This document shows positions 1-8,342 of a DNA stretch of 64,000 nucleotides, in pieces; position 1 is the stretch's first letter; each line of letters opens with the position of its first letter. Source of the stretch: DYFX01 sp964400625. GTDB taxonomy: Bacteria; Patescibacteriota; Patescibacteriia; SG8-24; DYFX01. Position numbers and translations under genes: made by a program. The stretch lies in the NCBI GenBank assembly GCA_964400625.1, contig CAYNUS010000002.1, positions 62,001 to 126,000 on the forward strand, read 5' to 3'. Under the pieces are notes generated by a model. The model saw only the letters and a list, made by a program, of their open reading frames with translations. It was not told the DNA's origin and did not search any database.

Positions 1-465
1 CTTGCTGCCGCCGAGCGACTTGCCGACGACGTTCGGGACGCCGGCGAGCTCGAGGACGACGCGCATGGCGCCGCCGGCCTTCACGCCGGTACCGGCGGGA
101 GCGGGCTTCATCATGACCACGGCGGCGCCGTACTTGGCGTCGATGCGGTGCGGGATGGTCTCCTTGACCAAGGGAACCGTGAAGAGGCGCTTCTTGGCCT
201 GGGTCACGGCCTTGTTGACCGCGGCCGAGACGTCGCCGGCCTTGGCCACGCCGTAGCCGACGCGAGCCTTATGGTCGCCGATGATGACGGTGGCGCGGAA
301 GCGCATGCGCTTGCCGCCCTTGGTGACGCGGGTGACGCGGTCGAGGGCGAGGATGCGCTGGTCGAATTCCTTCGGCTCTTCGATGCGGGGGCGGCGGGGA
401 CCGCGGCGGTCGCCTCCGGCTCCGCGGCCGGCGCCCGGACCACGCTGCTGTTGGGTGTTCTGCAT
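1..465 (-). CDS. rpsE: 30S ribosomal protein S5, 3' end cut off by window
   Basis: S5 of the small subunit, which helps translational fidelity at the S4/S5 interface. The visible 155 residues include the S5 RNA-binding region, with DRVTRVTKGGKRMRFRA near residue 45 and a C-terminal part reading GVKAGGAMRVVLELAGVPNV. The reading frame is still open at base 1, so the last residues lie outside the window. The N-terminus is Arg/Gly-rich (GPGAGRGAGGDRRG). The start is the ATG at 465, in the TATG context used by its neighbours. It is the last visible gene of the S10-spc operon, 9 nt after rplR. Confidence 0.97.
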   Translation of the reverse strand, partial: MQNTQQQRGPGAGRGAGGDRRGPRRPRIEEPKEFDQRILALDRVTRVTKGGKRMRFRATVIIGDHKARVGYGVAKAGDVSAAVNKAVTQAKKRLFTVPLVKETIPHRIDAKYGAAVVMMKPAPAGTGVKAGGAMRVVLELAGVPNVVGKSLGGSK

Positions 466-474
466 AGTGCGGGA

Positions 475-846
475 TTAGAATTCGAGGCCTCCGGCGCGGG
501 CGCCGTCGGCGAGCGCCTTGACGCGGCCGTGGTAGGTGTAGCCTCCGCGGTCGAAGACGACGGCGGTGACGCCGGCCTTCTTGGCCTTCTCGGCCAGCTC
601 CTTGCCGACCGTGAACGCCTTGGCGATCTTGGCGTCCATGCCCTCGGCGTCGGCCTTCTTCATCTTGGCGTCCGTCGCGGCGGCCAGCGTCTTGCCGCTG
701 GCGTCGTCGATCAGCTGGGCCGAGATGTGCTTGGCGCTGCGGAAGACGGCCAAGCGGGGGCGCTGGGCGCTGCCGATGACGCGCGCGCGGATGCGGGCGC
801 TACGGCGCGTGCGGGCTTCGATCTTCTTTTGGCTCGTGGATTTCAT
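475..846 (-). CDS. rplR: 50S ribosomal protein L18
   Basis: L18 binds 5S rRNA in the large subunit. The 123-residue product matches family length (about 117) and shows the L18 core RPRLAVFRSAKHISAQLIDD and the C-terminal GYTYHGRVKALADGARAGGLEF. The start codon at 846 is preceded by T (CCTATG) with no Shine-Dalgarno. It lies 9 nt after rplF and 9 nt before rpsE, so it is co-transcribed in the spc part of the operon. Confidence 0.97.
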   Translation of the reverse strand: MKSTSQKKIEARTRRSARIRARVIGSAQRPRLAVFRSAKHISAQLIDDASGKTLAAATDAKMKKADAEGMDAKIAKAFTVGKELAEKAKKAGVTAVVFDRGGYTYHGRVKALADGARAGGLEF

Positions 847-855
847 AGGCGTCGT

Positions 856-1419
856 TTACTTGGCACCGGCCTTGGCCGACTTACCGGCCTTGCGGCGGAT
901 GACCTCGTCGACGTACTTGATGCCCTTGCCCTTGTAGGGTTCCGGCTTGCGGATGCGGCGGATGCGCGCGGCCGTCTCGCCGACGAGCTGGTTGTCGATG
1001 CCGGAGAGGGTCAGGGTGTTCTTGTCCACCTTGGCGTCGATGCCGGCCGGGAGCGGGAAGTCGACCTCGTGCGAGAAGCCGACGTCCATCTTCACGGTCT
1101 TTCCGGCGAGGCTGATCTTGTAGCCGACGCCGACGAACTCGAGCGACTTCTCGTAGCCCTTCGTCACGCCGGTGACCAGGTTGGAGGCCAGGCGGCTGAA
1201 GAGGCCCCAGAGCGCGCGGTCCTTCTTGTCGGTCTCGTCCTTGACGGTGACCGACAGGATGTCGCCGAGCTCCTCATGCTTCGAGCGCGCGATGCGCACG
1301 TGCGGATGAAGAGCGAGCTTCAGCTCCCCTTTCGGGCCCTTCACGCGGAGCTCGGTCTCGGAGACCGTCACCTCCACGCCGGAAGGGATCTTGATGGGTT
1401 GTTTGCCGATGCGGGACAT
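856..1419 (-). CDS. rplF: 50S ribosomal protein L6
   Basis: L6 is a large-subunit protein near the factor-binding site. The 187-residue product starts MSRIGKQPIKIPSGV, as in nearly all L6 proteins, and has the duplicated L6 fold; the second repeat ends with the signature RIRRIRKPEPYKGKGIKY near residue 155. The C-terminus carries a short Lys/Ala tail. Start context is CCTATG without a Shine-Dalgarno. It sits 10 nt downstream of rpsH. Confidence 0.97.
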   Translation of the reverse strand: MSRIGKQPIKIPSGVEVTVSETELRVKGPKGELKLALHPHVRIARSKHEELGDILSVTVKDETDKKDRALWGLFSRLASNLVTGVTKGYEKSLEFVGVGYKISLAGKTVKMDVGFSHEVDFPLPAGIDAKVDKNTLTLSGIDNQLVGETAARIRRIRKPEPYKGKGIKYVDEVIRRKAGKSAKAGAK

Positions 1420-1429
1420 AGGCGTGCGT

Positions 1430-1819
1430 TTAGTAGATCTCGCACACGATCTCGCCTCCGAGGCCGCGCTTGCGCGCTTCCTTGTTGGTCATGAGACCGG
1501 AAGAGGTGGAGATCACGGCGATGCCCTGGTCGTTGAGGACGCGGGGCAGGTCGGACTTGGCCGCATAGACGCGGCGGCCGGGCTTGGAAATGCGCTGCAC
1601 GTCACGGATCACGGAGCCGTCCTCGGTGTAGCGCATCTTCAGCTTGAGCTGACCGTGATGCGCGTCCGAAGCTTCGACGCCGGCGAGGTAGCCCTCTTTC
1701 TCGAGGATCTTGGCGATCTCGAACTTGACCCGCGACAGGGGCAGGACGACTTCCTGCTTGCGCACGGCGGCGGCGTTGCGCAGCCGGGTGAGCATGTCGG
1801 CGATGGGATCGGTCATCAT
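1430..1819 (-). CDS. rpsH: 30S ribosomal protein S8
   Basis: S8 is a primary 16S rRNA-binding assembly protein. The 129 residues cover the full family length. The N-terminus MMTDPIADMLTRLRNA and the C-terminal STSSGLMTNKEARKRGLGGE are the two classical S8 signatures. The first ATG of an ATGATG pair is chosen because it is the one preceded by T. It is 4 nt downstream of rpsN. Confidence 0.97.
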   Translation of the reverse strand: MMTDPIADMLTRLRNAAAVRKQEVVLPLSRVKFEIAKILEKEGYLAGVEASDAHHGQLKLKMRYTEDGSVIRDVQRISKPGRRVYAAKSDLPRVLNDQGIAVISTSSGLMTNKEARKRGLGGEIVCEIY

Positions 1820-1823
1820 AGGG

Positions 1824-2009
1824 TTACCAGCTGGCTTTCTTAATGCCGGGGATCTCGCCGCGGTTCGCGAGCTCGCGGAAGCAGATGCGGCAGAGGTCGA
1901 AGTCGCGCATGAAGCCGTGGCGTCGGCCGCAGCGCCAGCAGCGCCGGACGATGCGGGTCGAGAACTTCGGCTTGCGGTTGGATTTGGCGATTTGATTGGC
2001 GGTTGCCAT
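1824..2009 (-). CDS. rpsN: 30S ribosomal protein S14, zinc-binding short type
   Basis: S14 of the small-subunit head. At 61 residues this is the short zinc type: two pairs of cysteines, CWRC and CRIC, lie in RRCWRCGRRHGF and DLCRICFRELA. The long zinc-independent form (about 100 residues) is not seen here. Start TATG. It occupies the usual place between rplE and rpsH. Confidence 0.97.
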   Translation of the reverse strand: MATANQIAKSNRKPKFSTRIVRRCWRCGRRHGFMRDFDLCRICFRELANRGEIPGIKKASW

Positions 2010-2021
2010 AGGGGTGCGGCC

Positions 2022-2558
2022 TTAGCCGTTGAAGGGGAAGCCCATGAGTCGGAACAGTTCCAGGCCTTCTTCGCGGGTCGCGGCCGTGGTGGAGACCGTC
2101 ACCTGGACGCCGTGGAGCTTCTCGATCTCGTCCGGACGGATCTCCGGGAAGGCGATGTACTCCTTGAAGCCGAGGGACAGGTTGCCCTGCTTGTCGACGA
2201 GCTTCGGCGAGATGCCGCGGAAGTCGCGGACGCGGGGCAGGGTCACGTGGACCAGCTTCTCGAGGAAGTGCCACATGCGGGCGCCGCGGAGGGTCACCTT
2301 CATGCCGATGTTCTGGCCCTGGCGGACCTTGAAGCTCGCGATCGACTTCTTCGCGAGGGTCTTCACCGGCTTCTGTCCGGTGATGCGGGTCAGCGTCGCT
2401 TCGACCGTCTCCGGGATCTTGGGATCCTTGAGGAGGTTGGTCGACATGCCCACGTTGACGGACACCAATTTCAACTTCGGCACCGCCATGCGGTTCTTGT
2501 AGCCGAAGCGCTCCATCAGCGCCGGAACGATTTTCTTGTCGTACTGTTCGCGCAACAT
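2022..2558 (-). CDS. rplE: 50S ribosomal protein L5
   Basis: L5 binds 5S rRNA and contacts the P-site tRNA. The 178 residues match the family; IMKVTLRGARMW-type core (here GMKVTLRGARMWHFLEKL) and the C-terminal TVSTTAATREEGLELFRLMG are typical. Start TATG without a Shine-Dalgarno. It lies 6 nt downstream of rplX. Confidence 0.97.
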   Translation of the reverse strand: MLREQYDKKIVPALMERFGYKNRMAVPKLKLVSVNVGMSTNLLKDPKIPETVEATLTRITGQKPVKTLAKKSIASFKVRQGQNIGMKVTLRGARMWHFLEKLVHVTLPRVRDFRGISPKLVDKQGNLSLGFKEYIAFPEIRPDEIEKLHGVQVTVSTTAATREEGLELFRLMGFPFNG

Positions 2559-2564
2559 AGGCTT

Positions 2565-2876
2565 TTATTCGACGGTTTCCTGGCTCTTCTTGGCCACGCG
2601 GACCTTGCGGCCGTCTTCCATGACCTTCCAGCCGACGCGGGTCGGCTTGCCGGACTTGGGGTCGACGAGCATGACGTTCGAAGCGTTGATGGGGCCGAAG
2701 AACTCGATCTTCTGGCCCTTCTCCCCCTGCTTGCGGGTCTTGGCGTGCTTGACGGTCTTGTTCACGCCTTCGACGACCACCTTGTTCTCGGACGGGAGGA
2801 CCTGCATGACCTTGCCGGTCTTGCCCTTGTCCTTGCCGGCCATGACCATCACGTTGTCGTTCTTCTTGATCTTCAT
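2565..2876 (-). CDS. rplX: 50S ribosomal protein L24
   Basis: L24 is an assembly initiator near the exit tunnel. The 103-residue product has an N-terminal KOW motif (VMVMAGKDKGKTGKVMQVLP) and the downstream VVVEGVNKTVKHAKTR. Start is GCTATGAAG. It is 10 nt downstream of rplN and translated without a visible Shine-Dalgarno. Confidence 0.97.
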   Translation of the reverse strand: MKIKKNDNVMVMAGKDKGKTGKVMQVLPSENKVVVEGVNKTVKHAKTRKQGEKGQKIEFFGPINASNVMLVDPKSGKPTRVGWKVMEDGRKVRVAKKSQETVE

Positions 2877-2886
2877 AGCGTGGGGG

Positions 2887-3258
2887 TCAGACGACTTCGG
2901 GAGCGAGGGAGATGATCTTCGTGTAGCCGCGGCCGCGGAGTTCGCGGGCCACGGGTCCGAAGATGCGCGTGCCTTTCGGCTCCTTGCTCTCCCGGTCGAT
3001 GATGACGCCGGCGTTGTCGTCGAAGCGGACGTAGGAGCCGTCCTTGCGGCGGGTCTCCTTGTGGGTGCGGGTGAGGACGGCGTGGACGACGTCGCCTTTC
3101 TTGACCATGCCGTGCGGCACGGCCTCCTTGACGGCGCAGGTCACGACGTCTCCGAGCACGGCGTAGCGCTTCTTGTAGCCGCCGAGCACGCGGATGACCT
3201 GGAGCTTGCGGGCGCCGGTGTTGTCGGCGACGGCGAGCATCGAGCGATGTTGGACCAT
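2887..3258 (-). CDS. rplN: 50S ribosomal protein L14
   Basis: L14 forms an inter-subunit bridge. The 123 residues include the start MVQHRSMLAVADNTGARK and the signature KKGDVVHAVLTRTHKE followed by GSYVRFDDNAGVII. Length and motifs are those of bacterial L14. Start CATATG. It is 9 nt downstream of rpsQ. Confidence 0.97.
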   Translation of the reverse strand: MVQHRSMLAVADNTGARKLQVIRVLGGYKKRYAVLGDVVTCAVKEAVPHGMVKKGDVVHAVLTRTHKETRRKDGSYVRFDDNAGVIIDRESKEPKGTRIFGPVARELRGRGYTKIISLAPEVV

Positions 3259-3267
3259 ATGCGCGGG

Positions 3268-3522
3268 TTAGGCGGCCTTGCCGGTCACGCGCCAGCGCTT
3301 GTCCTTCGAGAGGGGGCGGCACTCGACGAAGACGACCTTGTCGCCCGTCTTGTACTCGTCCTTCTCGTCATGGACCTTGTAGCGCTTGGACACGACGAAC
3401 TGCTTGCCGTATTTCGGGTGGGTCTTCACGCGGTCGACCTTGACCACGATCGTCTTCTGCATCTTGTCAGAAACGACCAAGCCGACGAGCTCGCGCTTCT
3501 TGTTCTGGGTGTGCGTCGTCAT
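3268..3522 (-). CDS. rpsQ: 30S ribosomal protein S17
   Basis: S17 is an early 16S rRNA-binding protein with an OB fold. The 84-residue product contains GLVVSDKMQKTIVVKVDRVK and the signature YKTGDKVVFVECRPLSKDKR. Start CGTATG. The upstream neighbour is rpmC (7 nt) and the downstream one rplN. Confidence 0.97.
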   Translation of the reverse strand: MTTHTQNKKRELVGLVVSDKMQKTIVVKVDRVKTHPKYGKQFVVSKRYKVHDEKDEYKTGDKVVFVECRPLSKDKRWRVTGKAA

Positions 3523-3529
3523 ACGGCTT

Positions 3530-3718
3530 TTACTTAGCGTTCTGCTTGATGAGAGTGAGGATCCTGGCGATGGTCTTGCGGGCCGCGCGGATCTTGCGGA
3601 CCTTGGTCTCCTGGTTGGTGGCGACGGCGAAGCGCAGGGCGCGCACGCTCTCGCGTTCCTCGCTGAGCATCTTCTGGAGCTCGGCGGCGGATTTTTCCTT
3701 GAGTTCCTTCAGCTTCAT
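3530..3718 (-). CDS. rpmC: 50S ribosomal protein L29
   Basis: L29 is a helical protein at the exit tunnel and a docking site for trigger factor and SRP. The 62 residues start MKLKELKEKSAAELQKML and end in KIRAARKTIARILTLIKQ, the usual two-helix hairpin. Start GATATG overlaps the end of rplP (one base between the stop and the ATG). Confidence 0.96.
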   Translation of the reverse strand: MKLKELKEKSAAELQKMLSEERESVRALRFAVATNQETKVRKIRAARKTIARILTLIKQNAK

Positions 3719-3719
3719 A

Positions 3720-4136
3720 TCAGTCGTGTTTGGTGATGAAGCGGGAGCGGAACGGCATCTTGTAGGCCGCGAGGCGCATCGCTTCGCGCGCCGTCTCCGT
3801 CGGGACGCCGTCCATCTCGAAGACGACGGTGCCCGGGCGGACGATCGCGACGTAGTGGTCCACGCCTCCCTTACCGCCGCCCATGGGGACCTCGAGGCCC
3901 TTCATGGTGACCGGCTTGTCGGGGAAGATGCGGATCCAGATCTTGCCTCCGCGCTTGATGTAGCGGGACATCGTGCGGCGGGCGGCTTCGATCTGGCGGG
4001 AGGTGACCCAGGCCGGGGTGAGCGACTTGAGTCCGAACTCGCCGAAGCTGAGCGAGAGCTTGGTGGTCGCCTTCTGGAGACCGGAGCTCCGCAGCTTGTG
4101 CCACTTGCGGTGTTTGACTTTCTTCGGGATCAGCAT
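3720..4136 (-). CDS. rplP: 50S ribosomal protein L16
   Basis: L16 organises the tRNA-binding site of the large subunit. The 138-residue product starts MLIPKKVKHRKWHK and has the signatures RRTMSRYIKRGGKIWIRIFP and PMGGGKGGVDHYVA. These are diagnostic for bacterial L16. Start GCTATG. It is 9 nt downstream of rpsC. Confidence 0.97.
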   Translation of the reverse strand: MLIPKKVKHRKWHKLRSSGLQKATTKLSLSFGEFGLKSLTPAWVTSRQIEAARRTMSRYIKRGGKIWIRIFPDKPVTMKGLEVPMGGGKGGVDHYVAIVRPGTVVFEMDGVPTETAREAMRLAAYKMPFRSRFITKHD

Positions 4137-4145
4137 AGCGGCAGG

Positions 4146-4937
4146 TTAGGCGGCTTTGGCGGGCGCGGCCTTCGGGGCCGCGGCGCGGGGGGCCGGGCGG
4201 CCGGCCGGCGGACGGGAACCGCCGCGCGGGCCTCCGCGGAACGGGGCGCGCTCTTCAGGGCGCAGCGGAGCCTTCAAGGCCGGCGCGATGCCGTCCTTGT
4301 CGAAGATCTCGCCGCGGTAGATCCAGACCTTGACGCCGATGGCGCCGAAGATGGTGCGGGCGAAGTCGGCGGCGTAGTCGATGTCCGCGCGCAGGTTGGT
4401 GAGCGGGACGGAACCCCACGAGAGCATCTCGCGGCGGGCGATCTCGGCGCCGTTCAGGCGGCCGGACACCACGACCTTCACGCCGAGCGCTCCGGCCTTC
4501 TGGGCGCGGTCGATCGTCGTCTTCAGGATGCGGCGGAACGGCATGCGCTTCTCGAGGTCGGCGATCATGTTCTGGACGGTGATCGCGGCCGAGAGGCTCG
4601 GGCGGGTGATCTCGACGATGTTGAGCTGGAGCTTCGCCTTCTTCTTGTTGGCGAAGAACATGTCCTGGATCTTCTTCTTCAGCTCCTCGATGCCGGCGCC
4701 GCCGCGGCCGATCACGAAGCCCGGCTTGCCGGAATGGATCGTGATGGTGATCTGGTTGGCGCCGCGGTCGATCTCGATCTTGTCGACGGCGGCTTCCTTC
4801 AGCGTGGCGCGGAGGTAGTCGCGGATCTCGACGTCCTGGCGGAGGTTGGCCTTGTAGTCCTTGCGGCTGAACCACTTCGAATCCCAGGTGTAGACGGTGC
4901 CGACGCGGAAGATTTTCGGATTGACTTTGTGGGCCAT
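4146..4937 (-). CDS. rpsC: 30S ribosomal protein S3 with Pro/Ala/Arg-rich tail
   Basis: S3 lines the mRNA entry channel and has mRNA helicase activity together with S4/S5. The 263 residues comprise an N-terminal domain, a KH domain with the loop HSGKPGFVIGRGGAGIEELK near residue 68, and the C-terminal S3 domain with LNGAEIARREMLSWGSVPL. Residues from about 225 onward are a low-complexity tail rich in Pro, Arg and Ala that is longer than in E. coli (233 residues). Start TATG. It follows rplV after 2 nt. Confidence 0.97.
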   Translation of the reverse strand: MAHKVNPKIFRVGTVYTWDSKWFSRKDYKANLRQDVEIRDYLRATLKEAAVDKIEIDRGANQITITIHSGKPGFVIGRGGAGIEELKKKIQDMFFANKKKAKLQLNIVEITRPSLSAAITVQNMIADLEKRMPFRRILKTTIDRAQKAGALGVKVVVSGRLNGAEIARREMLSWGSVPLTNLRADIDYAADFARTIFGAIGVKVWIYRGEIFDKDGIAPALKAPLRPEERAPFRGGPRGGSRPPAGRPAPRAAAPKAAPAKAA

Positions 4938-4939
4938 AC

Positions 4940-5416
4940 TTATTTCTTCTTGGCGGCAGTCTTCTTAGCGGCGGGCTTCTTCGCGGCCTTCGGCTTCTCC
5001 TCGTGGGAGTGGTCGTGGCCGGCGTGGTCGTGGTCATGGTCGTGCGCCTCTTCCTTCTTGGCGGCCTTCTCCTTCTTCGCGCCGGTCTTCGATTCGAGGA
5101 CGAGCGTGACGTGGGAGGTGCGCTTCAGGATCGGGGCGGCGGCGCCCATGGCGCGCGGGCGCCAGCGCTTCAGGGTCGGGCCCTGGTTCACGAGGGCGGC
5201 CTTGATGTAGAGGCCTTCGCGGTCGAGCTTGAAATTGTGCTCGGCGTTGGCGATGGCGGACTCCAGGAGTTTCTTGACCGGGCGGGCCGCGGCGCGCGAC
5301 ATGAAGGTCAGCTGAGCCAGGGCGGGCGCGACGGCCATCCCGCGGACAGCATCAACCACGAGCCGCACCTTGCGGGGCGACATGCGGAGATGGCGGGAGT
5401 GGGCTTTGACTTCCAT
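4940..5416 (-). CDS. rplV: 50S ribosomal protein L22 with histidine-rich tail
   Basis: L22 lines the polypeptide exit tunnel. The canonical 110-residue fold is complete (RHLRMSPRKVRLVVDAVRG near the start, RAMGAAAPILKRTSHVTLVL at the end). It is followed by about 47 extra residues: a Lys-rich stretch, then HDHDHDHAGHDHSH, then Lys/Ala repeats. The His/Asp stretch (bases about 5001-5046) looks like a metal-binding tail, and no similar tail is seen on other ribosomal proteins here. Start TATG, 6 nt after rpsS. Confidence 0.96.
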   Translation of the reverse strand: MEVKAHSRHLRMSPRKVRLVVDAVRGMAVAPALAQLTFMSRAAARPVKKLLESAIANAEHNFKLDREGLYIKAALVNQGPTLKRWRPRAMGAAAPILKRTSHVTLVLESKTGAKKEKAAKKEEAHDHDHDHAGHDHSHEEKPKAAKKPAAKKTAAKKK

Positions 5417-5422
5417 AGGAGG

Positions 5423-5743
5423 TTATTTCTTCGCGGCCGGAGCGGCGGCCGGAGCGGCGGCCTTCGCGGCCTCGATGTCCTTCGTGAGCTTGCCGCCGTG
5501 GCGCTGGAACTTGCGGGTCGGGGCGAACTCGCCGAGGCGGTGTCCGACCATGTTCTCGACGACCGTGACGGGCGTGTGCTGGCGGCCGTTGTGGACGCCG
5601 ATCGTGTACCCGACCATCTCCGGCGTGATGACGGAGGCGCGCGACCAGGTCTTGATGACGGTCTTGTCGCCGGCCTTCAGCTTGGAGACCTTTTCGATGA
5701 GTTTGGGGTCCGTGAACGGACCTTTCTTCAGGGAGCGGGACAT
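5423..5743 (-). CDS. rpsS: 30S ribosomal protein S19
   Basis: S19 sits in the small-subunit head with S13. The 106 residues begin MSRSLKKGPFTDPKLIEKV and contain the signature HNGRQHTPVTVVENMVGHRL. The last 15 residues are an Ala/Pro/Lys tail beyond the usual end (family about 92). Start AATATG, with one base separating it from the stop of rplB. Confidence 0.97.
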   Translation of the reverse strand: MSRSLKKGPFTDPKLIEKVSKLKAGDKTVIKTWSRASVITPEMVGYTIGVHNGRQHTPVTVVENMVGHRLGEFAPTRKFQRHGGKLTKDIEAAKAAAPAAAPAAKK

Positions 5744-5744
5744 A

Positions 5745-6575
<831 letters not shown>

Positions 6576-6579
6576 ACGT

Positions 6580-6996
6580 TTAGGCGTTGGCGAAGAGATC
6601 GATGCGGTCGCCCTTCTTGAGGGTCACGAGAGCCTTGCGCCAGGAGGAGCGGCGGGTCATGCCGGTCTTGGAACGGACCGGCTTGCCGAGGACGGTGATG
6701 ACGCGGACGGTCGTCGGAGCGACGCCGTAGACGGCCTTCACGGCCTTGCGGACCTCCACCTTGTTGGCGCCCTTGGCGACCTCGAAGGCGTACTGGCCGA
6801 GCTGCTGGAGCGCGGTGGTCTTTTCGGTGACGAGGGGGCGGACGAGGACCTTATAGGCGGAGCCGGTCTCGCGCGTCACGTAGGTGGCGGGCTTGGCGGC
6901 CTCTTCCTTCTTGTCTTCGGCTTTCGCCTTGGCGGCCGTGCTCTTGGCCGGCGCCTTCTGGCCTTCGTCGTTTTTCTTGCGGCTGAAGAATCCCAT
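6580..6996 (-). CDS. rplW: 50S ribosomal protein L23 with N-terminal extension
   Basis: L23 is at the exit tunnel and docks trigger factor and SRP. The L23 core begins near residue 48 (VLVRPLVTEKTTALQQLGQY) and includes GANKVEVRKAVKAVYGV. About 45 residues rich in Lys, Ala and Glu precede it (family length about 100, here 138). The upstream TATG start keeps the extension in frame; a shorter product starting inside the frame cannot be excluded. It follows rplD by one base. Confidence 0.95.
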   Translation of the reverse strand: MGFFSRKKNDEGQKAPAKSTAAKAKAEDKKEEAAKPATYVTRETGSAYKVLVRPLVTEKTTALQQLGQYAFEVAKGANKVEVRKAVKAVYGVAPTTVRVITVLGKPVRSKTGMTRRSSWRKALVTLKKGDRIDLFANA

Positions 6997-6997
6997 A

Positions 6998-7630
6998 TCA
7001 GTTCTTGCTGTAGCTCTTTTCGAGCAGGTCGAGCGCCGCGACCGAAGCCACGACGGTGTCGGCCTTCAGGACGTCGACGAGGCTGACGGCGCCGGCGGTG
7101 ACGGTCCAGAGGTTCTTGAGGTTGCGGGACGCGCGGATGGCCATCGGATCGGACTGCGGGAGGACGAGGAGGATCTTGCGTCCGACCGGGAGCTTCTTGA
7201 GCATGCCGTACATCGTCTTGGTCTTGCCGCCTTCGATCGAGAGCGACTCGAGGCCGAGGAGCGCCTCATGCTGGACCTTGTCGGTCAGCGCCATGGCGAG
7301 CGCGCCCTTCTTCGACTTGCGGTTCAGCTTCTTGGAGAAGTTGCGCTCGGACTGCGGACCGAAGGTCACGCCGCCGCCGCGCCAGATCGGGGAACGGATG
7401 GAGCCGTGGCGGGCGCGGCCGGTGCCCTTCTGCTTCCAGGGCTTCTTGCCGCCGCCGCGGACTTCGCCGCGGGTCTTGGAGTGGCCGCCCATGACGCGGG
7501 CGTTGGCCATCTGCGCCTCGGCGGCGAGATGGACGAGGCTCTCGTTGACCTTCACGTCGAACAGCTTCGGAGCCATTTCGCGCTCGGCCACGACCTTGCC
7601 CTCCATGTTGTAGACTTTGATCTTCGACAT
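6998..7630 (-). CDS. rplD: 50S ribosomal protein L4
   Basis: L4 reaches into the exit tunnel and in E. coli represses its own S10 operon. The 210 residues include the tunnel loop GKKPWKQKGTGRARHGSIRS near residue 65 and GGGVTFGPQSERNFSKKLNR. Start CGTATG without a Shine-Dalgarno, 4 nt after rplC. Whether L4 acts on the 380-nt spacer upstream of rplC is unknown. Confidence 0.97.
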   Translation of the reverse strand: MSKIKVYNMEGKVVAEREMAPKLFDVKVNESLVHLAAEAQMANARVMGGHSKTRGEVRGGGKKPWKQKGTGRARHGSIRSPIWRGGGVTFGPQSERNFSKKLNRKSKKGALAMALTDKVQHEALLGLESLSIEGGKTKTMYGMLKKLPVGRKILLVLPQSDPMAIRASRNLKNLWTVTAGAVSLVDVLKADTVVASVAALDLLEKSYSKN

Positions 7631-7634
7631 ACGT

Positions 7635-8342
7635 TTATTCGGTGACGGCCGCGGCCTCCGTAACCGGAGCCGCTTCCTGCGCGGCCGGCGCCTCGGCGGC
7701 TTCCGGCTTGGCTTCGACGAACTTCATGTCGCCGTCGGCGGTGATGAGGAGGGTCGCGCCGCGGGCGCCGGGGACGGCGCCTTTGACGGCGATGAGGCCC
7801 TGTTCGGAGAGGACTTCGACGATCTCGAGATTCTTGACGGTCACCTGGTCGCCGCCCATGCGGCCGGCCATCTTGAGGCCCTTCAGCACGTGCTGGATGC
7901 CGCCGGAGCCGATCGAACCCGGCATGCGGAGGTTGTCCTTGTGGCCGTGCGTGGCCGGACCGCCGCCGAAGCCCCAGCGCTTCACGACGCCCTGGAAGCC
8001 CTTGCCCTTCGAGATGCCCGTGACGTCGATGACGTCGCCGGAGACGAAGGAATCGACTTCGCAGACGGCGCCCGGCGCGATCCCGTCGACCGAGTCGACG
8101 CGGAACTCGCGGAGCGTGGCGAGGTTCTCATGGCCGGAGGCCTTGAGGTGGCCGGTCTGCGGCTTGGCCAGGTGGCGCTTGGAGCCGGTACCGATCTGGA
8201 GGGCGGTGTAGCCGTCCTTCTCGTTGGTGCGGACCTGCGTCACGACGCAGGGCTCGACCTTCACGAGCGTCACCGGCACCACTTCCCCGTTGGGGCGGTA
8301 GCGCTGGGACATTTCGAGTTTTCGTCCGATGATGAATTTCAT
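7635..8342 (-). CDS. rplC: 50S ribosomal protein L3
   Basis: L3 is an early large-subunit assembly protein near the peptidyl transferase centre. The core is complete: GKGFQGVVKRWGFGGGPATH and the LRMPGSIGSGG motif. The C-terminus has about 25 extra Glu/Ala/Pro residues. Two in-frame ATGs are possible, at 8351 and 8342; the second (MKFIIGRKLEMSQ) is chosen because it has the CGTATG context seen at the neighbours and fits the usual L3 N-terminus. It is separated from rpsJ by 380 nt of non-coding sequence. Confidence 0.95.
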   Translation of the reverse strand: MKFIIGRKLEMSQRYRPNGEVVPVTLVKVEPCVVTQVRTNEKDGYTALQIGTGSKRHLAKPQTGHLKASGHENLATLREFRVDSVDGIAPGAVCEVDSFVSGDVIDVTGISKGKGFQGVVKRWGFGGGPATHGHKDNLRMPGSIGSGGIQHVLKGLKMAGRMGGDQVTVKNLEIVEVLSEQGLIAVKGAVPGARGATLLITADGDMKFVEAKPEAAEAPAAQEAAPVTEAAAVTE

